A stretch of DNA of 64,000 bases from Bacteroidia bacterium (GTDB lineage Bacteria > Bacteroidota > Bacteroidia > J057). Both the position numbers and the translations under genes were made by a program. Positions 34,148-42,879 of this stretch are shown here, piece by piece. The notes under the pieces are model-generated. The model saw only the letters and a program-made list of their open reading frames with translations. It made no database searches and was not told the DNA's origin. The stretch is taken from contig JAUIGE010000022.1 of the NCBI GenBank assembly GCA_030430205.1, forward strand, positions 62,001 through 126,000, written 5' to 3'. Every line of letters starts with the position of its first letter. The first letter of the stretch is position 1.

Positions 34148-35149
34148 ATGGAAGAACTGCCACAAAAAGAAATTCAACAAAAAATAGAAAAACTCGCCCA
34201 AAAGTATGAGGCCATGGGCCAGGACATGCTTTCTTATCTGGATGGGCTCCTCTATGCCCGTTCGCTGACCTATTGGGATTATGTAGAACTGGAAACCTTG
34301 CTGAGTCTGCAAAAACCCAGAACTGATTTCCCGGATGAAAAAATATTTATCTGCTACCACCAGATCACGGAGCTCTATTTCAAGCTTATCAAGCTGGAAC
34401 TCAGCCAGATCGTGGATATACCTGGCCTGGTAGGCCTGTCGGAATGGAAAAGGCGGATCAATAGGATTTTGAACTATTATGCCATCCTTACCAGCAGTTT
34501 TGGGGTGATGGTAGAAGGCATGGCACCCGAGCAATTTCTCAAATTCCGGATGGCCTTGCTGCCCGCCAGCGGCTTCCAATCCGTGCAATACCGTGAGATT
34601 GAAATTATCTGTACAGATTTGAAAAATCTGGCAAGCCATCCCGTTCGTGAAGTATATGATGAAACCAGCCCTCTGTCTGAAGTCTACGAGCAACTCTATT
34701 GGAAATATGGCAACCTGGAGCTTAAAACAGGCCGCAAGACTCTGACACTGAGGATGTTTGAGGAAAAATACGACAAAGATTTATTGGAATTGGCGGCCAA
34801 ATACAGAACCCGGAACATCTGGCGGATGTACAATTTGCTGACCGATGAGGAAAAGCAGGATGACGAGCTTCGCAAAATGCTCAAAGCGCTGGATTTGCAG
34901 GCAAATGTCTTCTGGCCCTTGAGTCACTACAAATCAGCTGTTCGCTACCTGGATCGGGCTCCCGAAGTCATCGAGGCCACCGGCGGTACCAATTGGCAGA
35001 AATACCTGCCTCCACGCTTTCAGCATATTTCCTTTTTTCCTGATTTGTGGACGAAGGAGGAGAAAAAAGACTGGGGCAAAGCCTGGGTCGCGAGTTTGTT
35101 TAAAGAGCAGGTAGAAAGCCATTGGAAGCCTGAATTGAACCTGGATTAG
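34148..35149 (+). CDS. Tryptophan 2,3-dioxygenase family protein
   Basis: The 333-residue helical protein matches TDO: FICYHQITELYFKLIKLELS (substrate-side helix with the distal His), FRMALLPASGFQSVQYREIE (the family has SGFQS.QFR) and EVIEATGGTNWQKYLPPRFQ followed by a His that may be the haem ligand. The GTGG loop and the SGFQS motif are the best markers. TDO opens the indole ring of tryptophan to N-formylkynurenine. It is a divergent subgroup, so a related indole substrate cannot be excluded. No other kynurenine genes are adjacent. Confidence 0.85.
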   Translation: MEELPQKEIQQKIEKLAQKYEAMGQDMLSYLDGLLYARSLTYWDYVELETLLSLQKPRTDFPDEKIFICYHQITELYFKLIKLELSQIVDIPGLVGLSEWKRRINRILNYYAILTSSFGVMVEGMAPEQFLKFRMALLPASGFQSVQYREIEIICTDLKNLASHPVREVYDETSPLSEVYEQLYWKYGNLELKTGRKTLTLRMFEEKYDKDLLELAAKYRTRNIWRMYNLLTDEEKQDDELRKMLKALDLQANVFWPLSHYKSAVRYLDRAPEVIEATGGTNWQKYLPPRFQHISFFPDLWTKEEKKDWGKAWVASLFKEQVESHWKPELNLD

Positions 35150-35244
35150 CAGTTAAAAACGACAAATAAACGAAGCTGGCTAATATTTCGTTAAGGCATG
35201 TAGTAAAAAAAACCTGTTGATTTTTTTGTAATGCTAACAAGAGA

Positions 35245-35889
35245 ATGAAAAAGTCCTTAATCATCCTATCCTTTTTTTTCCTGGCCTTGACATTGAAAAG
35301 TTTGGGCCAGGTTCCCGTGCTTGATCCGGCTTTTAAGGTGTATGAAAGAGATGGTGACTTTATAGGTGAATGGGATTATGAAGAAATTCAGATCACCGGA
35401 AAAAGGCCAAGCAGAAGCAAAATACGGCGGGGAAAACGCCGCCTGGAGGAATATACCCGCCTGAGATGGCATGTACACAAGGTTTACCCTTATGCAGTGA
35501 AAGTAGGTGCCTTACTCGAAGAAGTAAATGAAGAATTGAATTCCCTGCCTGATAGCATCAGCAGGAGAGATTATATCAAAACCAAAGAGGACAACCTCTT
35601 CGGAAAATATGAGCAGGACATCCGCCGGATGACAAAGAGCCAGGGGAAAATTTTGATAAAATTGATTCACCGCCAGACAGGCACTTCTATGTATTCGCTG
35701 ATTAAAGATGTCAAAAGCGGAGCCACCGCTGTCTTCTGGCAGTCTGTGGGGCGGATTTTTGGCATCAACCTGCGAGATCAATTTGAGGAAAACAACGATG
35801 ACGATAAGTTGATCGAAGGCTTTGTCCGAGAGCTCGAAGAAGGCGGCTACAACATCGTCTACAAATGCCGTAATTACGAATTAAAGTAA
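35245..35889 (+). CDS. DUF4294 domain-containing exported protein
   Basis: The 214 aa protein has a signal peptide (MKKSLIILSFFFLALTLKSLG). The family pattern is RLRWHVHKVYPYAVKVGALL, SRRDYIKTKEDNLFGKYEQD and then MTKSQGKILIKLIHRQTGTS, ending in the segment GATAVFWQSVGRIFGINLRD. DUF4294 occurs almost only in Bacteroidota and is unassigned. The conserved HRQTG and FWQ...G motifs suggest a specific binding site. It lies 95 bp after the dioxygenase gene, with a T-rich spacer. Confidence 0.9.
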   Translation: MKKSLIILSFFFLALTLKSLGQVPVLDPAFKVYERDGDFIGEWDYEEIQITGKRPSRSKIRRGKRRLEEYTRLRWHVHKVYPYAVKVGALLEEVNEELNSLPDSISRRDYIKTKEDNLFGKYEQDIRRMTKSQGKILIKLIHRQTGTSMYSLIKDVKSGATAVFWQSVGRIFGINLRDQFEENNDDDKLIEGFVRELEEGGYNIVYKCRNYELK

Positions 35890-35925
35890 TTGCAGCTTCC
35901 AATCCCTTAATCCCTTTATTCAATC

Positions 35926-35933
35926 TACCTTTG
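35926..35933 (+). promoter_or_regulatory. Candidate -7 element for the GIN-domain gene
   Basis: TACCTTTG is an exact TAnnTTTG match 80 bp upstream of the GIN-domain ATG at 36014. Confidence 0.45.
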
Positions 35934-36013
35934 CACGGATTCAGTCATATTGTGCGCATCTTTCACCAGAAGCGCACGTTTTTTTGTTTGACATTCTAAA
36001 CTTTCAAAGCAGC

Positions 36014-36709
36014 ATGAAAACGCACAACATCTTTCAAACAGCCCTTTTTATCCTTATTTCCACGGTACTCAGCAGTACACTCTTTGCACAGCGAATGGTG
36101 GACCGACCCGTCGGAAACTTCGACGAAGTCGTCGCTTTTGGCAATGTGGAAGTCTACCTCAAAGAGGGCGACGAATACGAAATCAAGCTCAAGGCATTCA
36201 ATATTGAATCGGAAAAGGTCGTCACGGAAGTTTCCGGTGGCAAACTGAGCATCAAGCTCCAGACTCTTAAAAAAGAGCAATACGCAAAAATCTATGTCAC
36301 GGCTCCCCGCTACCGCGAAGTTCGCGCCCAGGCTGGCGCACAGATCAGTAGCTCTACGCCCCTCAATGGCGATAAGATCTATGTCTCAGCCATAGCAGGC
36401 GCCCGCATCGAGCTGGAGGTCAACGTCAATGAAATCGAAGGCAAAGCCTCCGAAGGCGGCATACTGCTCGTCTCCGGTGCTGGCAACACCCTGGAAGCTT
36501 CTGCTTCCAATGGAGGCGAAGTCGAGACCCTCGACCTGCGGGCAAAAAATGTCTATGTAAAGGCCAATGTCGGCGGCGTAGCCCGCGTAGCGGTGCAGGA
36601 GCGCCTGGAAGCCTCCGCCAAGGCTGGCGGCAAGGTCATCTATGCCGGAAATCCTTCCAGCGAAAGCATCACCACTGCTATGGGAGGAACGGTTGTCCCC
36701 CAAGATTGA
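36014..36709 (+). CDS. Head-GIN domain (DUF2807) exported protein
   Basis: The ATG at 36014 gives 231 aa with a signal peptide to LFAQ. The body is a right-handed beta-helix-like DUF2807/GIN domain: FDEVVAFGNVEVYLKEGDEY, VVTEVSGGKLSIKLQTLKK, IYVTAPRYREVRAQAGAQIS, and then repetitive SAIAGARIELEVNVNEIEGK and ASASNGGEVETLDLRA. GIN proteins are periplasmic or surface-located; function is unknown. The stop is directly adjacent to the convergent lipoprotein stop, with no gap. Confidence 0.9.
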   Translation: MKTHNIFQTALFILISTVLSSTLFAQRMVDRPVGNFDEVVAFGNVEVYLKEGDEYEIKLKAFNIESEKVVTEVSGGKLSIKLQTLKKEQYAKIYVTAPRYREVRAQAGAQISSSTPLNGDKIYVSAIAGARIELEVNVNEIEGKASEGGILLVSGAGNTLEASASNGGEVETLDLRAKNVYVKANVGGVARVAVQERLEASAKAGGKVIYAGNPSSESITTAMGGTVVPQD

Positions 36710-37228
36710 TCAAAAATCCGAATCATCAAACCAGTAATAGGCTTTCCAGACCGAGCCGGGCGAAGTTCGCCTGAGGCGCATTTTTGCCCGGCCCGTGCCT
36801 ACAAAGGCAGTCTGCTCATCTTCCTGTATCGTTAGGTTGAAGTTGCGGACAACGAAGGCCTCTGTGAGGGTGGTGTCGGGACTGGGGAAATAATTCCAAT
36901 CGAGGTTGATCTGCTGAACCGATTGAAAGAGGTTGTAGGAGATATTGAGCTCCGTGGCGCGGTCCCAGCTGATTTCCTGGCCGGTTTCGAAGTCGTAGTA
37001 GGCAAAAGTAAAATCTGAAGTAAAGAGCTGACCATAAAGGGTGGTGTCACGCAGCTCATAGGCATTTTTGAAAAGAAGAAAAAAACCTTCCAGGCTCGTG
37101 GCATCCCCCAACAAATTGATGTCTTCCAGGCCATCCGGGTCATAGGCAGGGGCAAAAGGATTGCAACCTTCCAGCAAAAGGAAGCTTGCAAGCATGCATG
37201 AAAAAAGTATCTTTTTGAGCAGTCTCAC
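36710..37228 (-). CDS. Lipoprotein, NTF2-like fold inferred
   Basis: The 172-residue protein has a lipobox (LLLEGC, Cys 22). The rest (LEGFFLLFKNAYELRDTTLY, GQLFTSDFTFAYYDFETGQE, FVGTGRAKMRLRRTSPGSVW, KAYYWFDDSDF) has the helix-then-strands layout of SnoaL/NTF2-like proteins. I cannot name a family. It is 10 bp from a second lipoprotein gene with a similar layout, so the two may be paralogues and co-transcribed. Confidence 0.7.
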   Translation of the reverse strand: MRLLKKILFSCMLASFLLLEGCNPFAPAYDPDGLEDINLLGDATSLEGFFLLFKNAYELRDTTLYGQLFTSDFTFAYYDFETGQEISWDRATELNISYNLFQSVQQINLDWNYFPSPDTTLTEAFVVRNFNLTIQEDEQTAFVGTGRAKMRLRRTSPGSVWKAYYWFDDSDF

Positions 37229-37238
37229 GGCGATTTGG

Positions 37239-37799
37239 CTATTGTGTAAATCTCAATTTAAGCAAACTCCAACTGGAATCAGGATGCGTCTCTATATCTG
37301 CCCATCGCTCGATTTCCCATTCATTGAACGAATTGAGGCGGATCAGAAACTGTAATTGCCCTCGAAAGAGGGTGGTGAATGTCGTATCATCGTGGTTGAT
37401 GCGCAGGTTGTATTCCCCTACATACCGAAGCGAATCCGCTGTTACATCCTGCAAGTCTGCTTCCAGCAGACTGAGGGAGCTGCCCGAGCCTCCCAACTCC
37501 ACCAATAAATTTTCCAAAGAAGCCTGCTCGTCCAGTAAGCTCCAATTGAGCCAGACGCTTTCATTGTTGTTGAACAGGGAAGCTGCAGGCGCAAAATGAA
37601 AATGATCCTGATCGAAGCATCTCAGGTAGTTTTGCACATTGCCTTCGGCCATAGAGCGCTTCAGGTTGTCCAACAGAATGATATAGTCAGTGGGGCTTAC
37701 CCAGTCTGAAGAACTGGAGCTGGGCGGTTCTACCGGGCGGATTTCAAAACAGCCCAAACTGAAAATAATCCCCGCAAAAAGTAAGGCAAGCCAACGCAT
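37239..37799 (-). CDS. Lipoprotein, possible paralogue of the downstream one
   Basis: The 186 aa protein has a lipobox (FSLGC, Cys 17) and a Ser-rich linker (PPSSSSSDWVSP). The soluble region (YIILLDNLKRSMAEGNVQNY, LRCFDQDHFHFAPAASLF, LRYVGEYNLRINHDDTTFTT, LFRGQLQFLIRLNSFNEWEI) ends in ERWADIETHPDSSW, resembling SnoaL-like folds with a closing W. No catalytic residues are evident. The upstream spacer of 182 bp to the VWA gene should contain divergent promoters. Confidence 0.7.
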   Translation of the reverse strand: MRWLALLFAGIIFSLGCFEIRPVEPPSSSSSDWVSPTDYIILLDNLKRSMAEGNVQNYLRCFDQDHFHFAPAASLFNNNESVWLNWSLLDEQASLENLLVELGGSGSSLSLLEADLQDVTADSLRYVGEYNLRINHDDTTFTTLFRGQLQFLIRLNSFNEWEIERWADIETHPDSSWSLLKLRFTQ

Positions 37800-37981
37800 A
37801 TATCAAAGGTACATTCCTTTTTTGTATAAAAACATCCCTTTTTTTGATAATACAAAGCCCACTGATAAAGGAGTAAGCGCCGCACTTCTTCAATAATAGC
37901 ACACACCGGGGCGAGTATCCGCAGAAGAAAGTCCATTTTCCCCGTTAAACATAGCGAATGAACGCATTAAGCTAAACCATT

Positions 37982-39433
37982 ATGAAAACACAACATGTAC
38001 TTATCACGATCCTTTTAAGCCTCTTCACACTCAGCACATTTGCCCAATATCCTACTGGCGGAAAGTCCCGGGGATATGATCCTGACGGAGGCGTACGTGG
38101 CCAATCTCATTATGATGATGATGACGATTATGGATCTGACTACCGGAACAGTGGCAGTCATATACAGCTCGCACTCCTGCTCGACGCTTCTGGTAGCATG
38201 AACGGGCTGATTGACCAGGCCAAAGCACAGCTTTGGAACATGGTAAATGAGCTCACATACGCCTATGAAGGCCATGGATACCCAACCATAGAAATCGCCG
38301 TCTACGAATACGGCAAAAACGAATTGGGAAGCCGTTCCGGCTATATGAGGCAGGTAGTGCCTTTCACCACCGAGTTTGACTGGGTAGCAGAAGGCTTATA
38401 CAGCATCCATACCGGTGGTAACCAGGAATATTGTGGAGAGGTAATCTCAAGGGCTACGGATGAACTCAGGTGGAGTCGCCGCAGAAATACGATTAAGATG
38501 ATTTATATCGCTGGAAATGAGACCTTTACCCAAGGCAGGGTAGACTATCGCAGAGCTATCCGCGAGGCTACCTCTCAAGGCATCACCGTCCACACCGTTT
38601 TTTGTGGCCCCTACAGAGATGGTATTTACAAATACTGGCAGGACGCAGCTGAATTGGGTGGCGGGATGTATACCAACATCAACCACAACAGCTACAACCG
38701 TGGAGACAGATACCAGCAGGATCCCTACCTGAGCAGCCTCAACAACCGCCTGAATGATACCTATATTCCCTACGGAACCTACGGTCAGAAAAACTACCTG
38801 CGCATGCAGCAGCAGGACCGCAATGCCTCTACCTATGGCCAGAACAACCTGGCCCAGCGGACGATCACCAAGGCTTCGCCCGCCTACCATACCGAGCAGT
38901 GGGACCTTGTATCCGCTGTCAGCAGCGGACAGGCGGATCTGGCAAGCATTCCAGATGGCCAACTCCCTGCCAATATGAGGGGCATGAGCCTCGCCCAGAA
39001 GCAGCAGTTTGTTGCCAGCAAGCAGCAGGAAAGAAATAAGCTCAGCCAGGAAATCGTGCAGATTGGGAAGCAGCGCAGTGCCGCTGTACAGCAGCAGGCT
39101 CCTGCAAGGAGCAACAGTGGCGAAGCTACGATGACCCTTGATCAGGCTATCATTCAGTCCAGCAAGCAGCAAATGAAAAATGGAGGCACTGTCAAAATAC
39201 AGCAAGTTCCACAAGCTCCTGCTCCCACGACGACGCATAGCAAACCGACCAGCCAGCAGACGCAACCAGCTCCTGCACCTCGGGTTATTACCCAGCCGGA
39301 AAGAATAAAGTACCCTTCAGGTACTTCAACCACAGGAAGCAGGATGAACACGCCTTCTACAACCAATAATAAGCTTCCTGCGCCAGCCAGCGGCCAAAAG
39401 GCTCCCAAAATAAAATACCCTGGCAATAGATAA
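37982..39433 (+). CDS. Exported von Willebrand factor A domain protein
   Basis: The 483-residue protein has a signal peptide (ending TFAQ) and an acidic patch (YDDDDDYGSDY). A VWA domain at about residues 58-235 carries the MIDAS motif DASGSM (residues 68-73) with further pieces in STHTGGNQ-like IHTGGNQEYCGEVI and YIAGNETFTQG, and ITVHTVFCG. The C-terminal 200 residues are low-complexity, Gln/Pro/Ser-rich with a coiled-coil-like stretch (QKQQFVASKQQERNKLSQEI). Surface or periplasmic metal-dependent protein binding is likely. An intrinsic terminator follows. Confidence 0.88.
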   Translation: MKTQHVLITILLSLFTLSTFAQYPTGGKSRGYDPDGGVRGQSHYDDDDDYGSDYRNSGSHIQLALLLDASGSMNGLIDQAKAQLWNMVNELTYAYEGHGYPTIEIAVYEYGKNELGSRSGYMRQVVPFTTEFDWVAEGLYSIHTGGNQEYCGEVISRATDELRWSRRRNTIKMIYIAGNETFTQGRVDYRRAIREATSQGITVHTVFCGPYRDGIYKYWQDAAELGGGMYTNINHNSYNRGDRYQQDPYLSSLNNRLNDTYIPYGTYGQKNYLRMQQQDRNASTYGQNNLAQRTITKASPAYHTEQWDLVSAVSSGQADLASIPDGQLPANMRGMSLAQKQQFVASKQQERNKLSQEIVQIGKQRSAAVQQQAPARSNSGEATMTLDQAIIQSSKQQMKNGGTVKIQQVPQAPAPTTTHSKPTSQQTQPAPAPRVITQPERIKYPSGTSTTGSRMNTPSTTNNKLPAPASGQKAPKIKYPGNR

Positions 39434-39449
39434 ATGCTTGATCCTATCT

Positions 39450-39481
39450 AAAAATGCCCTGCTTCGGTGGGGCATTTTTCT
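39450..39481 (+). terminator. Rho-independent terminator after the VWA gene
   Basis: AAAAATGCCC (39450-39459) pairs with GGGCATTTTT (39470-39479) around a 10-base loop. It precedes the ElaA start by about 30 bp. Confidence 0.8.
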
Positions 39482-39511
39482 GTTTTGAAGAAATACTTAC
39501 CTTTGGGCAGA

Positions 39512-39964
39512 ATGGATATTATCTGGCATACCCAACGGCTGGAGGAAATGAAGCCCCAGGCCCTGCATGAAATGCTTGCTTTAAGGCAGGCTGTTTTTAT
39601 TGTAGAGCAATATTGTCCCTATCCAGATGCAGATGAAAAGGACCTCATCGCCTGGCATCTGATGGGCTATGGTGGAGAAAAATTAGCGGCTTATGCCCGC
39701 CTGCTGCCGATGGGAAGTTCTTATGGAGATGCGCTCTCTATCGGTCGGGTACTGACGAGCCAAGCCGTGCGGGGCAAAGGAATGGGAAAAAGACTCATGC
39801 AACAAGCTATCCTTGAGAGCCGCAGGCTCTTTGGTGCCTGGCCCATCCGCATTTCGGCCCAGCAATATTTATTGGATTTTTACCAGGATTTAGGATTTGT
39901 CTCTACAGGTAAACAATACCTGGAAGATGGTATTCCCCATCTGGAGATGCAGAAAAATGATTGA
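39512..39964 (+). CDS. elaA: ElaA-like GNAT family N-acetyltransferase
   Basis: The ATG at 39512 gives 150 aa; the frame is open upstream but overlaps the terminator. ElaA hallmarks are LRQAVFIVEQYCPYPDADEK with DLIAWHL, the acetyl-CoA loop SIGRVLTSQAVRGKGMGKRL (V...R..G.G..L), then ISAQQYLLDFYQDLGFVSTG and a closing DGIPHLEM. ElaA is a GNAT of unclear substrate. It lies 6 bp before the LysE gene, probably the same transcript. Confidence 0.9.
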   Translation: MDIIWHTQRLEEMKPQALHEMLALRQAVFIVEQYCPYPDADEKDLIAWHLMGYGGEKLAAYARLLPMGSSYGDALSIGRVLTSQAVRGKGMGKRLMQQAILESRRLFGAWPIRISAQQYLLDFYQDLGFVSTGKQYLEDGIPHLEMQKND

Positions 39965-39970
39965 TACATT

Positions 39971-40603
39971 TTGGAAGCATTTATAGAAGGATATGGTTTT
40001 GGTCTGATCCTGGTCATTTTGATCGGACCTGTATTTTTTACTTTGCTGAAAAGCTCTCTTGAATACGGCTACAAAGCTGGCATTACAGTAGCTATCGGTA
40101 TAGTAGTCGGCGATGCCATCTGCGTTGCCCTGGGCCTGGGATTATTGGGCGACAAAACTTTTTTCGAAAATCCGGAAACCCTCTATTATATCGGCCTGGC
40201 CGCAGGAAGTATTGTTATTTTTCTGGGTTTGCGCTATTTGTTCAAACCTCCTATGGAAACGGAAGGCAAGGAAATCAAGCTTAAAGCCTCAAAATATGTG
40301 GGCTTTTTTGCAAAAGGCTTTCTGGTCAATTTTGTCAACCCCTTTGTCTTTGGGGTTTGGTTCAGCTATATCACGCTGGCGAAAAACCGCTTTTCCGATT
40401 ACGATGACCAGGTCATCTTTTTGATCGCAGCCCTGATTGGCATCTTCTCGACAGATGCACTGAAAGCCATTTTTGCCCACAAACTCAAGATCATCCTGCG
40501 GACGGACTGGCTTACAAAAATCTACCGCATTATCGGTTTGATCCTGCTTTTTTCAGGGATTGGCATCCTGATCCGTGTGATCTTTTTTCCTATTGGAGGA
40601 TAA
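39971..40603 (+). CDS. LysE family translocator
   Basis: An in-frame stop at 39962 and the absence of ATG force a TTG start at 39971 (210 aa). The LysE family fold has six segments, opening with GYGFGLILVILIGPVFFTLL and GYKAGITVAIGIVVGDAIC, and a later GFLVNFVNPFVFGVWFSYIT (the usual NP..P..W motif). Members export amino acids or related solutes across the inner membrane; the substrate is unknown. Its 3' end overlaps the convergent protease gene by 14 bp. Confidence 0.88.
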   Translation: MEAFIEGYGFGLILVILIGPVFFTLLKSSLEYGYKAGITVAIGIVVGDAICVALGLGLLGDKTFFENPETLYYIGLAAGSIVIFLGLRYLFKPPMETEGKEIKLKASKYVGFFAKGFLVNFVNPFVFGVWFSYITLAKNRFSDYDDQVIFLIAALIGIFSTDALKAIFAHKLKIILRTDWLTKIYRIIGLILLFSGIGILIRVIFFPIGG

Positions 40604-42830
40604 GGATTTTTCCGCCATATACCCGATCCGCAAAGCGGATCCGATACACATACATGCCTTGCGCGAGTGCGCGTACATCCAAAATCTGTGAAATCGCATT
40701 TGCCCCACGCAAATCATCCTCATAAGTCCGAAGGACCCTTCCATTCAAATCCATCAAATCAAAAGATAAGTGACCACTTTCCGGACTGGAAAATTGCAAA
40801 TGCAATTCTTCCTTAACAGGATGGGGACCCAGCTGAAATGTAAGCTTTTCGAGATTGGGTTCCAGCCCTACATTTACCAATTCAATGACAAAATTCTCTT
40901 CAGATATAGTGAAGAAAATATTGTTCCGGGCCTTCACTTTTATGCGAGCCGAATCTGTATTGATCAGGGGGAATCCCACGGAAGCCATGCCTGTATTGGG
41001 CACAGAGCGGGCGAGCAAATGCGGAAAAGTATAGCCCCCATCTACCGAAAGATGGATACTCACGCTATCGCAGCTTACAGGTGCCAATTCGGTATTGGCC
41101 GGATTCCAGATAATCGGAATTTTCAAATTGAGGGTCTGGATTCTTACCGTGGTGCTGGAGTTGGGAAAAACCAGCTTAAATGGGCCCGCCTGGGCGTTTA
41201 CACTAAACTGAGTGGTGGCATACTCCACCCCTCCTCCACTGGCAAAGTTGTCCCTCGCACTCAGGCGAAAGCTCAGATTTCGGGTATAGGTGGGAAGGAT
41301 TTCCCCTATGGTTGTGGTGTTGTTTAGTATATTTTCGAGGCGGGGAAATATGCGAATGGGAGAAGGAGAAGGTCGGAAAGACCGGAAAATGGGCGCATCG
41401 CCCGCAGGGCTTCCCGGGCTTCCGGATGGTCCTCTGTCATATTGCTCCCAGCAATAACTGATATTGTCGCCATCGGCATCTGAGGCGCTGCCTTCCAGCT
41501 CAAAGGGGGTCATGATGGGAATGGTCGTATTTCCAAACAAGGGATCAATGGCAGGAGGCGTATTTCCTGTGGCAATGCTGGCTCCGCAATTACTTCCCGG
41601 GCCGTTGCTTATGTAATTGAGGATTTGCTCGTAACTATGTGAATTGAAATAGTCATCACTATTTCGCTGCAAATTGTCACTGCCGCAAATCCCGGCATAG
41701 CCCATGATAGTGGAGCCACTTCCCGGCTCATAAGCCGATTGGGCAACTCTCTGTCCCTGGCATGAGCTGTCCCGGCCATTGTAAATATGATCTGCACTCA
41801 ATTGGTGGCCTATTTCATGGCTTACATAATCCACATCAAAGGGATCACCAATGGGCGAATTGGTCCCGGTTGTACCAAAGGCTTTTGAATTACTCCGGCA
41901 TACGCCTGTACTTGCCAATCCCCCCGAGCCTGTACTCAGCACATGGCCAATGTCATAGTTCAATGAGCCAATCTCCGTATCGATGGTCATTTGATTTTGA
42001 GACAACAAAGCATTCGCATCATTATTGGTGTAGGGGTCGGTACTGGAATTGAGGTAAATAAGGCGGTCATTATGGGTGACCAGCTCAAACCGAATGGCGA
42101 GCTCCCGCTCGTAAATGCTGTTGACGCGGTTCAAAGTGGTTACCACGGCGGACATCACACTGGAGGCTGTGCCTCCATGAAAACTGGCGTATTCGCCAGT
42201 GGTAGCAATGGCTATCCGAAAGATGCGCAGCGTCTGCCCTGAGCCGGCCGGCATCACGGGGCCGCTGCCCCCTCCGCTGGGATCCTGAGGCAGGATCCCC
42301 TCTGCAAAGGATTTAACTGCCTGGTAGTCCCTTTTAAAATAGGAAAAGTATACTGTCTGGTTGAGCGCAGGATAGGGATCGATATAAATGGTCCCTTCCA
42401 GAGTATGGATGATGGCATGAAATCCCTGGGTGGAGAAATTGCAGCGCAAACTCGCAAAGGGATCATCTATACCTTTACCCAGGTAGGTTTTTATTTCAGG
42501 AAACTTCTGGGCAAGCCCAGCTTCCATGATGGGAGATTCGACCAGCAAAAAACGTTGATTGCTGCCGTCAGGCAAGGGGAAAACCAGCATTTTTCCGGCC
42601 CCAGGCGAGCCAGGCCAGGCCTCAGCCGGGCATTCACCCAATTGCTCCTGAAAAGCATTTTCGTTGAGCCCTACAGCACGATAATGTTGGGGAATCCCCC
42701 TATACGAAGCTGTGAGTTCATAAGATTGGGAGGGTAAATCTGTCCAAAGGCTTTCCTGATTTTGGGAAAATCCTGTCAGAGATGCCACAAATACGAGTAA
42801 AAAGAGTGTTGTTGTGTTAAGCATAGCCAT
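40590..42830 (-). CDS. Reprolysin-like (M12B) zinc metallopeptidase with T9SS domain
   Basis: The 746 aa protein has a signal peptide (to GFSQ). A propeptide-like region (residues 25-195) is followed by a metallopeptidase domain with the metzincin motif HEIGHQLSADH starting at H338, and a later GSGSTIMGYAGICG Met-turn. Cys pairs are scattered. After about residue 430 come beta-sandwich regions (SSTTVRIQTLNLKIPIIWNP) and a T9SS type A tail (TFQLGPHPVKEELHLQFSSP to GGKILILQ). It is exported and probably surface-anchored or released to digest protein. The catalytic set looks complete. Confidence 0.93.
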   Translation of the reverse strand: MAMLNTTTLFLLVFVASLTGFSQNQESLWTDLPSQSYELTASYRGIPQHYRAVGLNENAFQEQLGECPAEAWPGSPGAGKMLVFPLPDGSNQRFLLVESPIMEAGLAQKFPEIKTYLGKGIDDPFASLRCNFSTQGFHAIIHTLEGTIYIDPYPALNQTVYFSYFKRDYQAVKSFAEGILPQDPSGGGSGPVMPAGSGQTLRIFRIAIATTGEYASFHGGTASSVMSAVVTTLNRVNSIYERELAIRFELVTHNDRLIYLNSSTDPYTNNDANALLSQNQMTIDTEIGSLNYDIGHVLSTGSGGLASTGVCRSNSKAFGTTGTNSPIGDPFDVDYVSHEIGHQLSADHIYNGRDSSCQGQRVAQSAYEPGSGSTIMGYAGICGSDNLQRNSDDYFNSHSYEQILNYISNGPGSNCGASIATGNTPPAIDPLFGNTTIPIMTPFELEGSASDADGDNISYCWEQYDRGPSGSPGSPAGDAPIFRSFRPSPSPIRIFPRLENILNNTTTIGEILPTYTRNLSFRLSARDNFASGGGVEYATTQFSVNAQAGPFKLVFPNSSTTVRIQTLNLKIPIIWNPANTELAPVSCDSVSIHLSVDGGYTFPHLLARSVPNTGMASVGFPLINTDSARIKVKARNNIFFTISEENFVIELVNVGLEPNLEKLTFQLGPHPVKEELHLQFSSPESGHLSFDLMDLNGRVLRTYEDDLRGANAISQILDVRALAQGMYVYRIRFADRVYGGKILILQ

Positions 42831-42879
42831 TTATCCATATACCTGATGGAGGGTAAAATACAATGGCTTGCTGCTTTTG

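Noticed and set aside
34037-34693. The upstream extension of the UbiD-like reading frame (to 34693)
   Set aside because: It lies antisense to the dioxygenase gene, shows no family similarity, and the UbiD family start falls at about 34036.
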